Below are positions 18,937 through 27,380 of a stretch of DNA of 64,000 nt, piece by piece (position 1 is the first letter of the stretch; each line of letters starts with the position of its first letter). The notes beneath the pieces are model-generated. The model searched no databases and had not been told where the DNA came from. It saw only the letters and a program-made list of their open reading frames with translations. The DNA is from Marivita lacus (GTDB lineage Bacteria > Pseudomonadota > Alphaproteobacteria > Rhodobacterales > Rhodobacteraceae), in assembly GCF_014637725.1 (NCBI RefSeq), contig NZ_BMFC01000003.1, forward strand, positions 248,001 through 312,000, given 5' to 3'. The translations under genes were made by a program, and so were the position numbers.

Positions 18937-19409
18937 GACGCCTCGTACCGCCCTGATTTCCCGCCATCTTTCAGCATCACGCGGATGCCTGTGATCTCCA
19001 TCGCCTTGTCCACCGCCTTGGCCATGTCATAGACCGTGAGCGCCGCCACCGACACCGCGGTGAGCGCCTCCATCTCGACCCCGGTCTGACCGGTGGTCTT
19101 GACCGTCGCCTCGATCCGCAGACCCGGCAGGTCCGGCGCGGGCGTCAGTTCCACCGCGACCTTGGTGACGGGAAGCGGATGACAGAGCGGGATCAGGTCT
19201 GGCGTCTTCTTGGCTCCCATGATCCCGGCGAGCCGCGCCACACCGATCACGTCGCCCTTCTTGGCGCGCCCTTCGGTAATGAGATCGAACGTTTCACGGG
19301 CCATCCTGATGTAGCCCTCGGCCACGGCAACGCGCGCCGTGACGGCCTTGTCCGAGACGTCCACCATGTGCGCATCACCCTTTGCGTCGAAATGCGACAG
19401 CCCGCTCAT
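18933..19409 (-). CDS. moaC: Cyclic pyranopterin monophosphate synthase MoaC
   Basis: The 158-residue enzyme works with MoaA in the first stage of molybdenum cofactor synthesis and makes cyclic pyranopterin monophosphate. The conserved stretch [20 protein letters not shown] and the following PLCHPL with the catalytic histidine are visible, as are [21 protein letters not shown] and [10 protein letters not shown]. Length is normal. The gene overlaps both neighbours by 4 bases (trpC before, moeA after). moaA is not in the window. Confidence 0.96.
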   Translation of the reverse strand: MSGLSHFDAKGDAHMVDVSDKAVTARVAVAEGYIRMARETFDLITEGRAKKGDVIGVARLAGIMGAKKTPDLIPLCHPLPVTKVAVELTPAPDLPGLRIEATVKTTGQTGVEMEALTAVSVAALTVYDMAKAVDKAMEITGIRVMLKDGGKSGRYEAS

Positions 19410-20209
19410 GCCGCCACCGAACCCGCGAGTAGCGCGCGTGTCGCCGCCGCCACATCCGCCTGCCGCATCAGGCTTTCGCCGATCAGGAAACTGCGCGCCC
19501 CGTGCGCGGCCATGTCGACGAGATCGGCCGGAGTAAAAAGACCCGATTCAGAGATCAGCATACGGTCTGACGGGACATGCCTTGACAGGTCCCGTGTCGT
19601 TTCAAGATCGGTCTCGAAGGTCTTGAGATTGCGATTGTTTACCCCGATCAAGGGAGACTTCAGGTCCAGCGCCCGGTCAAGTTCTTCGCGGTCATGCACT
19701 TCGATCAGCGAGTCCATGCCCCAGGCGGTCGCAGCGTCTTCAAGCTCTGCCGCCTGCGCATCGCTGACGCTGGCCATGATGATCAGGATGCAATCCGCGT
19801 TCAGGCTGCGCGCCTCTGCAACCTGGTAAGTGTCGTACATGAAATCCTTGCGCAGCGCGGGCAAGGTCGTCGCCTGCCGCGCCGCGACCAGATAGGACTT
19901 GTCGCCCTGGAAACTGGGCGTGTCGGTCAGAACCGACAGGCAGGTCGCACCGCCGGTCTCGTAAGCCTGTGCCAGGCTGACCGGTTCGAAATCCGCCCGG
20001 ATCAAGCCCTTGGAAGGGGAAGCTTTCTTGACCTCCGCGATCAACCCGTAGCCTGTCACCTGCGCGCCGCGCAGCGCGGCCCCGAACGGGCGGACCGGAT
20101 CAGCCGCACGGGCCGAGGCCTCGATCTCGGACAGCGGCACGCGGGCCTTGTCGGCCGCCACTTCCTCGAGCTTGTAGGCCTTGATCTTGTCGAGAATGGT
20201 CGCGCTCAT
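19406..20209 (-). CDS. trpC: Indole-3-glycerol phosphate synthase
   Basis: The 267-residue TIM-barrel enzyme closes the indole ring in tryptophan synthesis. Family landmarks are [15 protein letters not shown] (phosphate and substrate lysines), [35 protein letters not shown] and LISESG. The ATG complementary to 20207-20209 overlaps the ung stop as ATGA and is preferred over one four codons further upstream. It overlaps moaC by 4 bases. This is the monofunctional enzyme, not a TrpC-TrpF fusion. Confidence 0.96.
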   Translation of the reverse strand: MSATILDKIKAYKLEEVAADKARVPLSEIEASARAADPVRPFGAALRGAQVTGYGLIAEVKKASPSKGLIRADFEPVSLAQAYETGGATCLSVLTDTPSFQGDKSYLVAARQATTLPALRKDFMYDTYQVAEARSLNADCILIIMASVSDAQAAELEDAATAWGMDSLIEVHDREELDRALDLKSPLIGVNNRNLKTFETDLETTRDLSRHVPSDRMLISESGLFTPADLVDMAAHGARSFLIGESLMRQADVAAATRALLAGSVAA

Positions 20210-20850
20210 GGGTCTGTCCAATCGATCGGGGCATGCCCTTGTTCTTTAAGCCAGGCATTCACGGTGGAAAAGGGGCGCGAGCCGAAAAACCCGCGCCGTG
20301 CCGAGAGGGGCGAGGGATGCGCGCTTTGCAGGACCAGATGGCCGTGTCCCGTCAGCCGGGGCGCATGGGCGCGCGCGTCGTTGCCCCACAGCAAGAAGGC
20401 GCGGGGCTGGTCGTTCAGCGTATCGAGCACCTGGGGTACCAGCTTCTGCCAGCCCAACCGCCGATGTCCGCGCGCGTCGCCGGCAGGCACCGTGAGCACA
20501 TCGTTCAAGAGCAGGACGCCCTGATCGGCCCAGAAATGCAGATCGCCATCGGGCGGTGTGCCACCGACATCTGCCTCCATCTCCTTGAAGATATTGCCCA
20601 AGGACCGGGGCAGGGGTCGGACGCTGCGATCCACCGAAAACGCCAGACCATGCGCATGTCCGGGCGTGGGATAAGGGTCCTGCCCGAGGATGACCACGCG
20701 CACAGTATCAGGGTCGCAAGCCTCAAGGGCGGCAAAGACCTGATCGTCTGGCGGAAGAACCGGTCGCGTCTCATGCGCCAATGAAGCGCGGATTGCGGGC
20801 AGGTCGTTTTGAAAAAACGGCAAATGCGCCCAGGCTGGAGGTGGGGTCAT
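20206..20850 (-). CDS. ung: Uracil-DNA glycosylase, family 1
   Basis: The 214-residue enzyme removes uracil from DNA to begin base-excision repair. The water-activating motif [20 protein letters not shown] holds the catalytic aspartate, and the leucine loop [13 protein letters not shown] and [12 protein letters not shown] match family 1. Length is normal. It sits between trpD and trpC and overlaps trpC by ATGA, so a DNA-repair gene is translationally coupled to tryptophan synthesis genes. A 124-base segment with repeats separates it from trpD. Confidence 0.96.
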   Translation of the reverse strand: MTPPPAWAHLPFFQNDLPAIRASLAHETRPVLPPDDQVFAALEACDPDTVRVVILGQDPYPTPGHAHGLAFSVDRSVRPLPRSLGNIFKEMEADVGGTPPDGDLHFWADQGVLLLNDVLTVPAGDARGHRRLGWQKLVPQVLDTLNDQPRAFLLWGNDARAHAPRLTGHGHLVLQSAHPSPLSARRGFFGSRPFSTVNAWLKEQGHAPIDWTDP

Positions 20851-20861
20851 GATGACAGGCG

Positions 20862-20911
20862 CCCCCTGCTTCTCTGGTTCAAAAATATCTCGGGGTCTGG
20901 GGCAGAGCCCC
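20862..20911. repeat. Roseobacter-type intergenic repeat with TTCAAAAATAT core
   Basis: The sequence CCCCTGCTTCTCTGG, then TTCAAAAATATCTCGGGG, ends in a hairpin (GGGGC, AGA, GCCCC at 20899-20911). The first half recurs at 57416-57441, and the core CTCAAAAATATGGGGCAG recurs at 25258-25275. Copies with this build are common between genes in this bacterial group. No function is known; placement downstream of genes suggests a role in transcript ends. Confidence 0.6.
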
Positions 20912-20915
20912 AGGA

Positions 20916-20957
20916 GTTTCCGTCGACGGAAACGCCACGATGCTTTGACGCATCGTG
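20916..20957. repeat. Tandem pair of palindromes centred on GTCGAC
   Basis: A perfect 18-bp palindrome (GTTTCC before and GGAAAC after a central GTCGAC) spans 20916-20933. It is followed at 20936-20957 by a hairpin with 8-bp arms CACGATGC and GCATCGTG around TTTGAC, which is GTCGAC with two changes. It lies between ung and trpD. It belongs to the same family as the pairs at 8582 and 27330. Confidence 0.65.
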
Positions 20958-20974
20958 TCCCGCCCCGAACCCGG

Positions 20975-21991
20975 TCACGCGCCCTGCGTCACCCGCGCCA
21001 GCGCGTTGACCCGTGCTTTGGCCGCGCCGCTGTCGATGCTTTCGGCGGCCATCTCGGCCCCTGTCCTGAGGTCCGACACCTTGTCCGCCACCACCAGCGC
21101 CGCAGCCGCGTTGAGCAGAACAGCGTCGCGATAGGCGGTTTTCGCCCCGTCCAGAAGCGCGCGGAAGGCCTGTGCGTTTTCGGCCGGCGTGCCGCCCAGG
21201 ATGTCGCGGAAGGCGTGGACCGGCAGGCCCGCATCCTCGGGATGCACTTCGCGGCCCCTGATCTTTCCGTCCTCCAGCACCGCCACCTGCGTCGGTGCGG
21301 AAATCGAGATCTCGTCGGTGCCGTCGCCGCCATGCACCAGCCAGGCCTTGACCGACCCCAGTTCCTTGAGCGTTTCGGCCATCGGAAAGATCAGGTCGAT
21401 GGCGAACGCTCCGGTCAACTGGCGTTTCACCCCTGCGGGGTTGGTCAGTGGACCGAGGATGTTGAAGATCGTCTTCGATCCCAACTCCTGCCGCGCCGGC
21501 ATGACGTGTTTCATGGCCGGATGGTGCATCGGGGCCATCATGAAGCCGATCCCGGCCTCGGCGATGGCGCGTTCCACCACCTCTGGCGGGACCATCACGT
21601 TGATGCCCATTTCAGTCAGCGCATCCGCCGAGCCGGATTTCGACGACAGGTTTCGGTTACCGTGCTTTGCCACTGGAACACCTGCGCCCGCGACGACAAA
21701 GGCTGTGGCCGTGGAGATGTTGAGCGTCCCCATGCCGTCGCCGCCTGTGCCGACGATGTCCATCGCGTCCTCGGGCGCTTTGACGGGGGTGCATTTGGCG
21801 CGCATGACTGCCGCCGCCGCCGCGTATTCGGACACCGCCTCGCCACGTGCGCGCAGCGCCATCAGGAAACCGCCGATCTGCGCCGGGGTGGCAGCACCCT
21901 CGAACAGCAATTCGAACGCCTGTTCGGCCTGCGACCGGCTGAGCGGACCTTCGGAGGCGGCGTAGATCAGGGGCTTCATCGCGTCGCTCAT
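20975..21991 (-). CDS. trpD: Anthranilate phosphoribosyltransferase
   Basis: The 338-residue enzyme joins anthranilate to phosphoribosyl pyrophosphate, the second tryptophan step. The PRPP-binding loop [20 protein letters not shown] and the [21 protein letters not shown] block are intact, as is [10 protein letters not shown]. Length is typical. The start overlaps the trpG stop as ATGA (21988-21991). It is separate from TrpG, unlike the TrpGD fusions of some bacteria. Confidence 0.96.
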   Translation of the reverse strand: MSDAMKPLIYAASEGPLSRSQAEQAFELLFEGAATPAQIGGFLMALRARGEAVSEYAAAAAVMRAKCTPVKAPEDAMDIVGTGGDGMGTLNISTATAFVVAGAGVPVAKHGNRNLSSKSGSADALTEMGINVMVPPEVVERAIAEAGIGFMMAPMHHPAMKHVMPARQELGSKTIFNILGPLTNPAGVKRQLTGAFAIDLIFPMAETLKELGSVKAWLVHGGDGTDEISISAPTQVAVLEDGKIRGREVHPEDAGLPVHAFRDILGGTPAENAQAFRALLDGAKTAYRDAVLLNAAAALVVADKVSDLRTGAEMAAESIDSGAAKARVNALARVTQGA

Positions 21992-22569
21992 GCGGGCACC
22001 TTCAGGTCATTGACGAAATTCTGCAGCAGCGCATGGCCATGTTCCGAAGCGATGCTTTCAGGATGAAACTGCACACCATGCATCGGCAGGTCGCGGTGGC
22101 TGAGACCCATCACAGTGCCGTCCTCGAGCCATGCCGTCACCTCGAGACAGTCGGGAATGCTGTCCTTGTCCACCACCAGCGAATGATAGCGCGTCGCCTC
22201 GAAGGGCGAGGGCAGACCGGCGAACACGCCTTTGCCCCCGTGATGCATCACGCCCATCTTGCCGTGCACGATCTCGGTGTGGCGCATCACCGTACCTCCG
22301 AACGCCTGACCCAGCGTCTGGTGCCCAAGGCAGACACCCATCAGCGGCGTCTTGGTTTCGGCAGCGGCCAGCGTCAGCGGCAGGCAGATGCCCGCCTGGT
22401 CCGGGTCGCAGGGTCCGGGAGAGAGCAGGATGCCCGCCGGGTTCAGGCCCATCGCGTCCTGCACGGTGAGCGCATCATTGCGAACGACCTTCACTTCGGT
22501 GCCCAGTTCGCCCAGATAATGCACGAGGTTGTAGGTAAAACTGTCGTAATTGTCGATGAGCAGCAGCAT
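21988..22569 (-). CDS. trpG: Anthranilate synthase component II (glutamine amidotransferase)
   Basis: The 193-residue protein is the class I glutaminase subunit that supplies ammonia to TrpE. The triad is visible: Cys in [15 protein letters not shown] and the His-Glu pair in [14 protein letters not shown]. The N-terminal [19 protein letters not shown] is characteristic. Such proteins can also serve p-aminobenzoate synthesis (PabA), which the sequence cannot exclude. It opens the trpG-trpD-ung-trpC-moaC-moeA series; trpE is not here. It is divergent from the deacetylase-family gene with a 150-base gap that should hold both promoters. Confidence 0.95.
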   Translation of the reverse strand: MLLLIDNYDSFTYNLVHYLGELGTEVKVVRNDALTVQDAMGLNPAGILLSPGPCDPDQAGICLPLTLAAAETKTPLMGVCLGHQTLGQAFGGTVMRHTEIVHGKMGVMHHGGKGVFAGLPSPFEATRYHSLVVDKDSIPDCLEVTAWLEDGTVMGLSHRDLPMHGVQFHPESIASEHGHALLQNFVNDLKVPA

Positions 22570-22719
22570 GGGTCTTTCTTATATCTCGGGGCTGGCGGGG
22601 TGGGGGCCAATCGCGGTATACATGCGCAGGCGGACCAAGGCGCGTCAAGGGCGCGGGTGGGTCAACCGGCACGCCTGAGATGCCGGGGCGCATGTGAGGG
22701 CAAGACGAGGGCAAAGAGC

Positions 22720-24423
22720 ATGGCACGAGGGTTTTTGTCAGGGGCCATCTGGGGCACGCTGATTTCCGCGGGCGGATTGGGCGTCGCATCCATCCTCGCA
22801 CCGGGGCCGACCTCCGTGACGCCGCCTGCTCCCGAACAGAGCGTGGAGGCGGTGCAGCAAGAAGATCCTGACGCGACAGCGAGCCTGCAAGACAGCACCG
22901 CAGCTTCTGAGGACCTGACGCCGGAAGCTGTGCCCGCAGAGGAGCCCGCGCCGTCCGAGACCGCAAGCACCGATGCGCCCGTTGTTGCCGAGGACGAAGG
23001 TGCAACCACTGCCGAAGCGGTGGAGGGCGAGACCGCAACCGAAGCTGTGCCCGAACCCGCAACTGAGGCCGAGACGTCCGAGCCTGAATCCACACCCGCG
23101 CGCCGACCTGCGGATGTCGCCGCCGTGATACCCGATGCCGATGCCCCCGTGCTGGACGAGCCGTCCGAGCCGCAGGACGCTGTCCCGACCGATACGACCG
23201 CAGCGCCGATCCCGACGCCCGATACCGGCGAGACGATTGCCGCGCTTGATGCGCCTGCGGTTGGACCTGCGCCCACCGCCCCGGCTGTTCCGGGCACGGA
23301 ACGCGCACCCGGCAGCGCGGGAGCACCCGCGCTCGATGTTCCGCAAGGCGAATCCAGCCTGTCTGTCTCGACCGAGCCCGCACAGCCGCCCGCGCCAGCT
23401 GTTCCGCCGGTTGCCACGCCGCTGGTGCCGGAGCCGGAAACGACGGTCGATGCGCCGGATGCCGCGGCGGACGAAGCCGTCCCACAGGCGGAGACTGGCA
23501 CGGACACAGCCAACGAGGACCCAACAGCCGAGCGCCCCTCTGTCCGCCGTTTCGTGCCCTCGACCCCCGATGCGACCGACCCCGCCACCGCAGACACCAC
23601 CGCCGCGCTACGCCCGGCCATTGGCACACCGGCCGCATCCTTGACCGCGCGCAGCCCGGGCAATTCAGCCCGTCTGCCATCCATCGGTGCGGGAGAGAGC
23701 AGTGCCGCTGCGGCAGCGCCCGACACTCCGGTGTCCGATTCCAGCCTGCCGGCTTTGCAACGCTTTGCAGCCCCGGTCGACAGCGATTCCGACCTGCCGA
23801 AAATGTCCATCGTGATGATCGACGACGGCACCGGCCCACTGGGGCCAGACACTCTGGATGGCTTTCCATTCCCGGTGACCTTTGCGCTGGACCCCACCAA
23901 GCCCGGTGCCGCCGCGCGCATGACGGCCTACCGTGCTCTGGGATACGAGGTTGCGGCGCTGGTCGGTCTTCCCGATGCGGCCCAGCCCAGCGATGTCGAA
24001 CAAATCCTGGGCGGCGCAATTGCCGCCGTGCCCGAGGCCGTGGCGCTGATCGAAGCGCCGGATGGTGGGTTGCAGGCGGATCGCAGCGTCACCGAACAGG
24101 CAACACGCTTTGCCGCCGACAGCGGCCACGGGCTGGTCTTTCTGCCCAACGGACTCAACACCGCGCAGGCCATCGCGCAGCGCGAAACCGTGCCGGCGCT
24201 CAGCATCCTGCGGGATTTCGATGGGGACGGGCAGGATGCGCGCACCAAACGGCGCTTTCTGGACGGGGCGGCGTTTCGCGCACGTCAGGATGGGGCGGTG
24301 GTGATGCTGGGGCGCCTGACGCCGGACACGCTCTCGGCGCTGGTGCTCTGGAGCCTGCAGGACCGAGCGTCGAGCGTTTCCATGGTGCCGGTCTCGACGC
24401 TTTTGCTGGAGCAGTCGAACTGA
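22720..24423 (+). CDS. Divergent polysaccharide deacetylase family protein (DUF610/YibQ type) with long disordered region
   Basis: The 567-residue product starts with a hydrophobic segment (about residues 4-27: GFLSGAIWGTLISAGGLGVA) that should act as signal or anchor. Residues about 30-345 are low complexity, rich in Ala, Pro, Glu, Thr and Asp, and probably form a long periplasmic linker. The last 210 residues match the divergent polysaccharide deacetylase domain (MSIVMIDDGTGPLGPD, FPVTFALDPTKPGA, YEVAALVGLP). This domain has the NodB-like fold but not the standard metal triad. The ATG at 22720 follows ACGAGGGCAAAG. Function is unknown; a cell-envelope role is likely. Confidence 0.85.
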   Translation: MARGFLSGAIWGTLISAGGLGVASILAPGPTSVTPPAPEQSVEAVQQEDPDATASLQDSTAASEDLTPEAVPAEEPAPSETASTDAPVVAEDEGATTAEAVEGETATEAVPEPATEAETSEPESTPARRPADVAAVIPDADAPVLDEPSEPQDAVPTDTTAAPIPTPDTGETIAALDAPAVGPAPTAPAVPGTERAPGSAGAPALDVPQGESSLSVSTEPAQPPAPAVPPVATPLVPEPETTVDAPDAAADEAVPQAETGTDTANEDPTAERPSVRRFVPSTPDATDPATADTTAALRPAIGTPAASLTARSPGNSARLPSIGAGESSAAAAAPDTPVSDSSLPALQRFAAPVDSDSDLPKMSIVMIDDGTGPLGPDTLDGFPFPVTFALDPTKPGAAARMTAYRALGYEVAALVGLPDAAQPSDVEQILGGAIAAVPEAVALIEAPDGGLQADRSVTEQATRFAADSGHGLVFLPNGLNTAQAIAQRETVPALSILRDFDGDGQDARTKRRFLDGAAFRARQDGAVVMLGRLTPDTLSALVLWSLQDRASSVSMVPVSTLLLEQSN

Positions 24424-24444
24424 GGCGCCCTCCCTGACTGACCG

Positions 24445-25086
24445 TCAGCCGGTGGCCCAGCCCTTCAGGTCCTGCGCCAGATCGCCGTAGCCGGTAAAGC
24501 GCCGTTCAAAGGCAAGACCCAGCCTGTCGGCGCAGCGCTGCGCCATGGCGGTTAGTGCCGGGTCATCGGTCTGCGCCTGATAGACCAGCCTGTCATAATT
24601 TCCGAAATACATGTCCCGCAGATCGGGATGCCGGTCCAGACCCAGCGGTTTCCAGACAAAGGCATCGAACTGCCGCACGAGGAAATCGGTCAGGTAGAAG
24701 GCGGTGATCTCGTCTCGCGCGGCGAACGCGTCATTGCCTTCGAAAAAGCTGTAGCAGTGCGGTCCCTCGATCATCTCGACGCCCATTTCTGCGCAGGCGG
24801 CCTCAAGCAATCCACCCGTGCCGCAATCGCCATAGGCGATGAACACCTGATCATAGTCGCTGCGATTCCGCTCGACCGCTGCGCGGACAGCACCGACGAT
24901 CTTTTCGGGGTGGTTGTGCAGGATCGCGGGCAGGCAGGTCAGGTCCAGGTGAGTCCAGCCATTGGCGTCCTTCAGCGCGAGAATCTCGCGGGCCAGAGCG
25001 CCGCAGGCAATCACCAGCACCCGGCCATCGCCGCGCGCCGCGAGACCCGCATCTGTCAGCGTTGTATCGTCAGGCAGGCTCGTCAT
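24445..25086 (-). CDS. DUF1638 protein of a corrinoid methyltransferase cluster
   Basis: The 213-residue protein belongs to DUF1638, often found beside corrinoid methyltransfer proteins. No function is established. Possible metal or cofactor ligands stand out: Cys29 (VIACGAL), Cys51, His57 and His59 (CLPAILHNHPEK), Cys88 (YGDCGTGG), and His110-Cys111 (GPHCYSFFEG). No signal peptide is seen, so it is probably cytoplasmic. The ATG at 25086 overlaps the 3' end of the small membrane gene by 17 bases; an ATG at 25098 is also possible. It is last in the order homocysteine methyltransferase, corrinoid protein, small membrane protein, DUF1638. A role in loading, methylating or reactivating the corrinoid is an inference. 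Confidence 0.8.
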   Translation of the reverse strand: MTSLPDDTTLTDAGLAARGDGRVLVIACGALAREILALKDANGWTHLDLTCLPAILHNHPEKIVGAVRAAVERNRSDYDQVFIAYGDCGTGGLLEAACAEMGVEMIEGPHCYSFFEGNDAFAARDEITAFYLTDFLVRQFDAFVWKPLGLDRHPDLRDMYFGNYDRLVYQAQTDDPALTAMAQRCADRLGLAFERRFTGYGDLAQDLKGWATG

Positions 25087-25243
25087 CGCCGGGCACATGC
25101 GCAAGGCCCCAACGGGCGAGCAGGGCCAGGGCGATCAGCGCGGGCAATACCTTGAGAATGCCGAACTGGGCCAGGGCCCATACGGTCAGACCGGATGCCG
25201 CAATCACGGCCAAGATCATCGAAGCGAATGTCGTCACTGGCAT
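25070..25243 (-). CDS. 57-residue membrane protein in the corrinoid cluster
   Basis: This short gene is easily missed by length cut-offs. The ATG complementary to 25241-25243 has AAGGAG seven bases upstream. The product of 57 residues has two hydrophobic stretches, about 6-24 (FASMILAVIAASGLTVWAL) and 28-46 (GILKVLPALIALALLARWG), then an acidic end (PGDDEPA). A two-pass inner-membrane protein is likely. Its stop lies inside the start of the DUF1638 gene (17-base overlap), which suggests the two are made together. I do not recognise the family. Good ribosome site, overlap with the next gene and coherent hydrophobicity support that it is real. Confidence 0.65.
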   Translation of the reverse strand: MPVTTFASMILAVIAASGLTVWALAQFGILKVLPALIALALLARWGLAHVPGDDEPA

Positions 25244-25257
25244 GTTGATCTCCTTGC

Positions 25258-25275
25258 CTCAAAAATATGGGGCAG
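25258..25275. repeat. Short copy of the CAAAAATAT intergenic repeat
   Basis: CTCAAAAATATGGGGCAG shares the core of the repeat at 20878-20895 and contains the GGGGCAG seen there further downstream. It lies just before the ribosome site of the 57-residue protein gene. Confidence 0.4.
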
Positions 25276-25288
25276 TTCGATCCATATT

Positions 25289-25316
25289 AAAAGGCCCCGC
25301 CGTGAAGCGGGGCCAA
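25289..25316 (-). terminator. Intrinsic terminator or attenuator after the corrinoid protein gene
   Basis: On the minus strand GGCCCCGC, loop TTCACG and GCGGGGCC form a perfect 8-bp stem followed by TTTTAAT. It lies 25 bases after the corrinoid gene stop and before the small membrane gene. It would reduce expression of the last two genes relative to the first two. Confidence 0.75.
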
Positions 25317-25339
25317 AAAAAGCGTCAATTCGCCCAATT

Positions 25340-26044
25340 TTATCCAGCGGCAAGCTGATTGTGCTTGCGACCCACAAAGGTCTTGGCGGTTTCGACGGCC
25401 ACAGCCGCGTCACGGCAATAGGCGTCGGCACCGATGGCCTTGCCGAATTCCTCGTTCAGGGGCGCACCGCCCACCAGAACGATATAGTCGTCGCGGATGC
25501 CTTTCTCGACCATCGTGTCGATCACCACTTTCATGTAGGGCATGGTGGTGGTCAGCAGGGCGGACATGCCCAGGATGTCGGGTTGTTCGGCTTCGATTGC
25601 ATCGAGATAGGAGTCAACGGCGTTGTTGATGCCCAGATCGACCACTTCGAACCCGGCACCTTCCATCATCATCGACACGAGGTTCTTGCCGATGTCGTGG
25701 ATGTCGCCCTTGACGGTGCCGATCACCATCTTGCCGACGCGCGGAGCACCGGTCGAGATCAGCAGCGGCTTGAGGATGAACATGCCGCCCTTCATCGCGT
25801 TGGCCGCCAGAAGCACTTCGGGGACGAACAGGATGCCGTCGCGGAAATCGTTGCCCACGATGGTCATGCCGCCGACCAGCGCCTTGGTCAGGATGTCGTA
25901 GGGCTGCCAGCCACGTTCCAGCAGGATGTTGACCGATTCCTCGATCTCTTCCTTCAGACCGTCATAGAGATCGTCGAACATCTGCTCGACCAGTTCCTCG
26001 TCGCTGAGATCCGCGAGGATGATGTCGTCTTCTTCGTCAGCCAT
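25340..26044 (-). CDS. Corrinoid (B12-binding) methyltransferase protein, MtbC-like
   Basis: The 234-residue protein carries methylcobalamin between methyltransferases. A four-helix cap domain (about residues 15-95) precedes the Rossmann-like B12 domain with the base-off motif DIHDIGKN at 114-121, where His116 ligates cobalt; MSALLTTTM and VGGAPL are the other B12-binding loops. The ATG at 26044 gives the usual acidic N-terminus; upstream sequence in frame is not conserved in type. A homocysteine S-methyltransferase gene lies upstream on the same strand. Together they match the B12 and homocysteine modules of MetH as separate proteins. It could also serve methylamine or betaine demethylation. 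Confidence 0.9.
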   Translation of the reverse strand: MADEEDDIILADLSDEELVEQMFDDLYDGLKEEIEESVNILLERGWQPYDILTKALVGGMTIVGNDFRDGILFVPEVLLAANAMKGGMFILKPLLISTGAPRVGKMVIGTVKGDIHDIGKNLVSMMMEGAGFEVVDLGINNAVDSYLDAIEAEQPDILGMSALLTTTMPYMKVVIDTMVEKGIRDDYIVLVGGAPLNEEFGKAIGADAYCRDAAVAVETAKTFVGRKHNQLAAG

Positions 26045-26217
26045 GTATGTCACTCCAGACGCTGGCGATGCCGCCAGTGATTGTTTTGTCCTCTCATCGT
26101 CGTTTTCCGACGCTGCCACTTGGTGAAATCCGACATGCGCGCGGACGCAACCGACGCCAAGCAATCTAGACCCCCGGCTTTGCCAGGCACACGTCCCTTC
26201 AGGGGCGGGCGACGGTG

Positions 26218-27234
26218 TCAGCCGCGCCGACGGCCCCGGCGTTCCCGCTTGGGTGCGCCGCTCTGGTCGCCTGTGCCGTCGCTGTCCGAACTGAACGCGC
26301 CGATCTCCTCGACGATGCGCTCCAGCGTCGGGCTGTCGCCCTTGGGTGTCGACTCCAGCGCCTCGCGCATGGCGCGCAGGTGCTCGGGCATCGTGCCGCA
26401 GCAGCCGCCGATGATCTTGGCTCCGGCGTTCCGCGCCAGCAGCGCATAGCGGGCCATCAATTCCGGCGTGCCGTCGTAATGAATGTGCCCGTCGACATAT
26501 TTCGGGATGCCCGCATTGCCCTTGGCGATGATCGCGCGCTTGGTGCCTGCGGCGGCAAAGCCCAGAACCGTGCGCAGAAGGTCAGACGCCCCGGTGCCGC
26601 AATTGGCGCCAAAGGCCAGCGGCGGATTTGGCAGGGTCTCGATCATCTCGGCCATGCCGTCCGACGTCATGCCCATCATCGTGCGCCCGGCGGTGTCGAA
26701 ACTCATCGTGCCGCACCACGGCACATCGGCCAGCGCAAAGGCTTCGGCGGCGGCGCGGAATTCCTCGGGGGCGCTGATGGTCTCGACCCACATCACGTCG
26801 GCGCCCCCTTCCTTGAGGCCCTCGGCCTGTTCGTGGAACATCTCGACCGCATCCGCGTGCGACAGGGTGCCCACGGGCTGCATGATCTCGCCGGTGGGGC
26901 CGACAGAGCCCGCAACGATGACCCGACGGCCCGCTGTGTCTGCGATCTCGCGCGCCAGTTCGGCGCCGATGCGCGACAGCTCGCGGGCGCGGTGCCCGGC
27001 ATTGTGCAGCTTGAGCCGCGAGGCGTTGCCGCCAAAGGTGTTGGTCAGGAACAGATCGCTGCCCGCCTCGACCGCCCCGCGATAGAGCGCGCGGATGTTG
27101 TCGGGCCTGGTCTCGTTCCAGAATTCGGGCGGATCGCCGCTTTCCAACCCCATGTTGAACAGGTTGGTGCCGGTCGCGCCATCGGCCAGAAGCCAGTCGC
27201 GGGTGGACAGAAGATCGTGCAGCGGGTTTGTCAT
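26218..27234 (-). CDS. Homocysteine S-methyltransferase family protein (BHMT/MetH module type)
   Basis: The 338-residue TIM-barrel enzyme transfers a methyl group to homocysteine, giving methionine. The zinc ligands are present: Cys212 in FGANCGTG and Cys278-Cys279 in IIGGCCGTMPEH. The N-terminal LLADGATGTNLFNMGL is the homocysteine-binding start of the family. The ATG at 27234 fits family length; an in-frame ATG at 27273 has no ribosome site. The C-terminal 30 residues are an Arg/Gly/Ser-rich tail (KRERRGRRRG). With the corrinoid gene after a 173-base gap, the likely methyl donor is methylcobalamin. A betaine-dependent enzyme is the main alternative. Confidence 0.88.
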   Translation of the reverse strand: MTNPLHDLLSTRDWLLADGATGTNLFNMGLESGDPPEFWNETRPDNIRALYRGAVEAGSDLFLTNTFGGNASRLKLHNAGHRARELSRIGAELAREIADTAGRRVIVAGSVGPTGEIMQPVGTLSHADAVEMFHEQAEGLKEGGADVMWVETISAPEEFRAAAEAFALADVPWCGTMSFDTAGRTMMGMTSDGMAEMIETLPNPPLAFGANCGTGASDLLRTVLGFAAAGTKRAIIAKGNAGIPKYVDGHIHYDGTPELMARYALLARNAGAKIIGGCCGTMPEHLRAMREALESTPKGDSPTLERIVEEIGAFSSDSDGTGDQSGAPKRERRGRRRG

Positions 27235-27329
27235 GACAGGCCTGTGGTCAGAATAATCGGCCCTGCCTGTCATATTTCGCGTATTGAGACAAATTCATAA
27301 TTTTCAAGACGATTATGAATGGGGCGCGA

Positions 27330-27372
27330 CACACTCCGTCGACGGAGTGTGCAAACGCGTCGACGCGTTTGC
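27330..27372. repeat. Tandem pair of perfect palindromes centred on GTCGAC
   Basis: Two perfect 22-bp palindromes lie side by side and share base 27351. The first (27330-27351) has CACACTCC before and GGAGTGTG after GTCGAC. The second (27351-27372) has GCAAACGC before and GCGTTTGC after GTCGAC. They sit 9 bases beyond the stop of the hydrolase-OsmC gene. There is no T-run. This is the best-preserved copy of the family also seen at 8582 and 20916. Confidence 0.75.
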
Positions 27373-27380
27373 AGCACCTG

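Noticed and set aside
27330-27372. Intrinsic terminator of the hydrolase-OsmC gene
   Set aside because: The palindromes have no loop-forming spacer and no T-run on either strand. They fit the dispersed repeat family instead.
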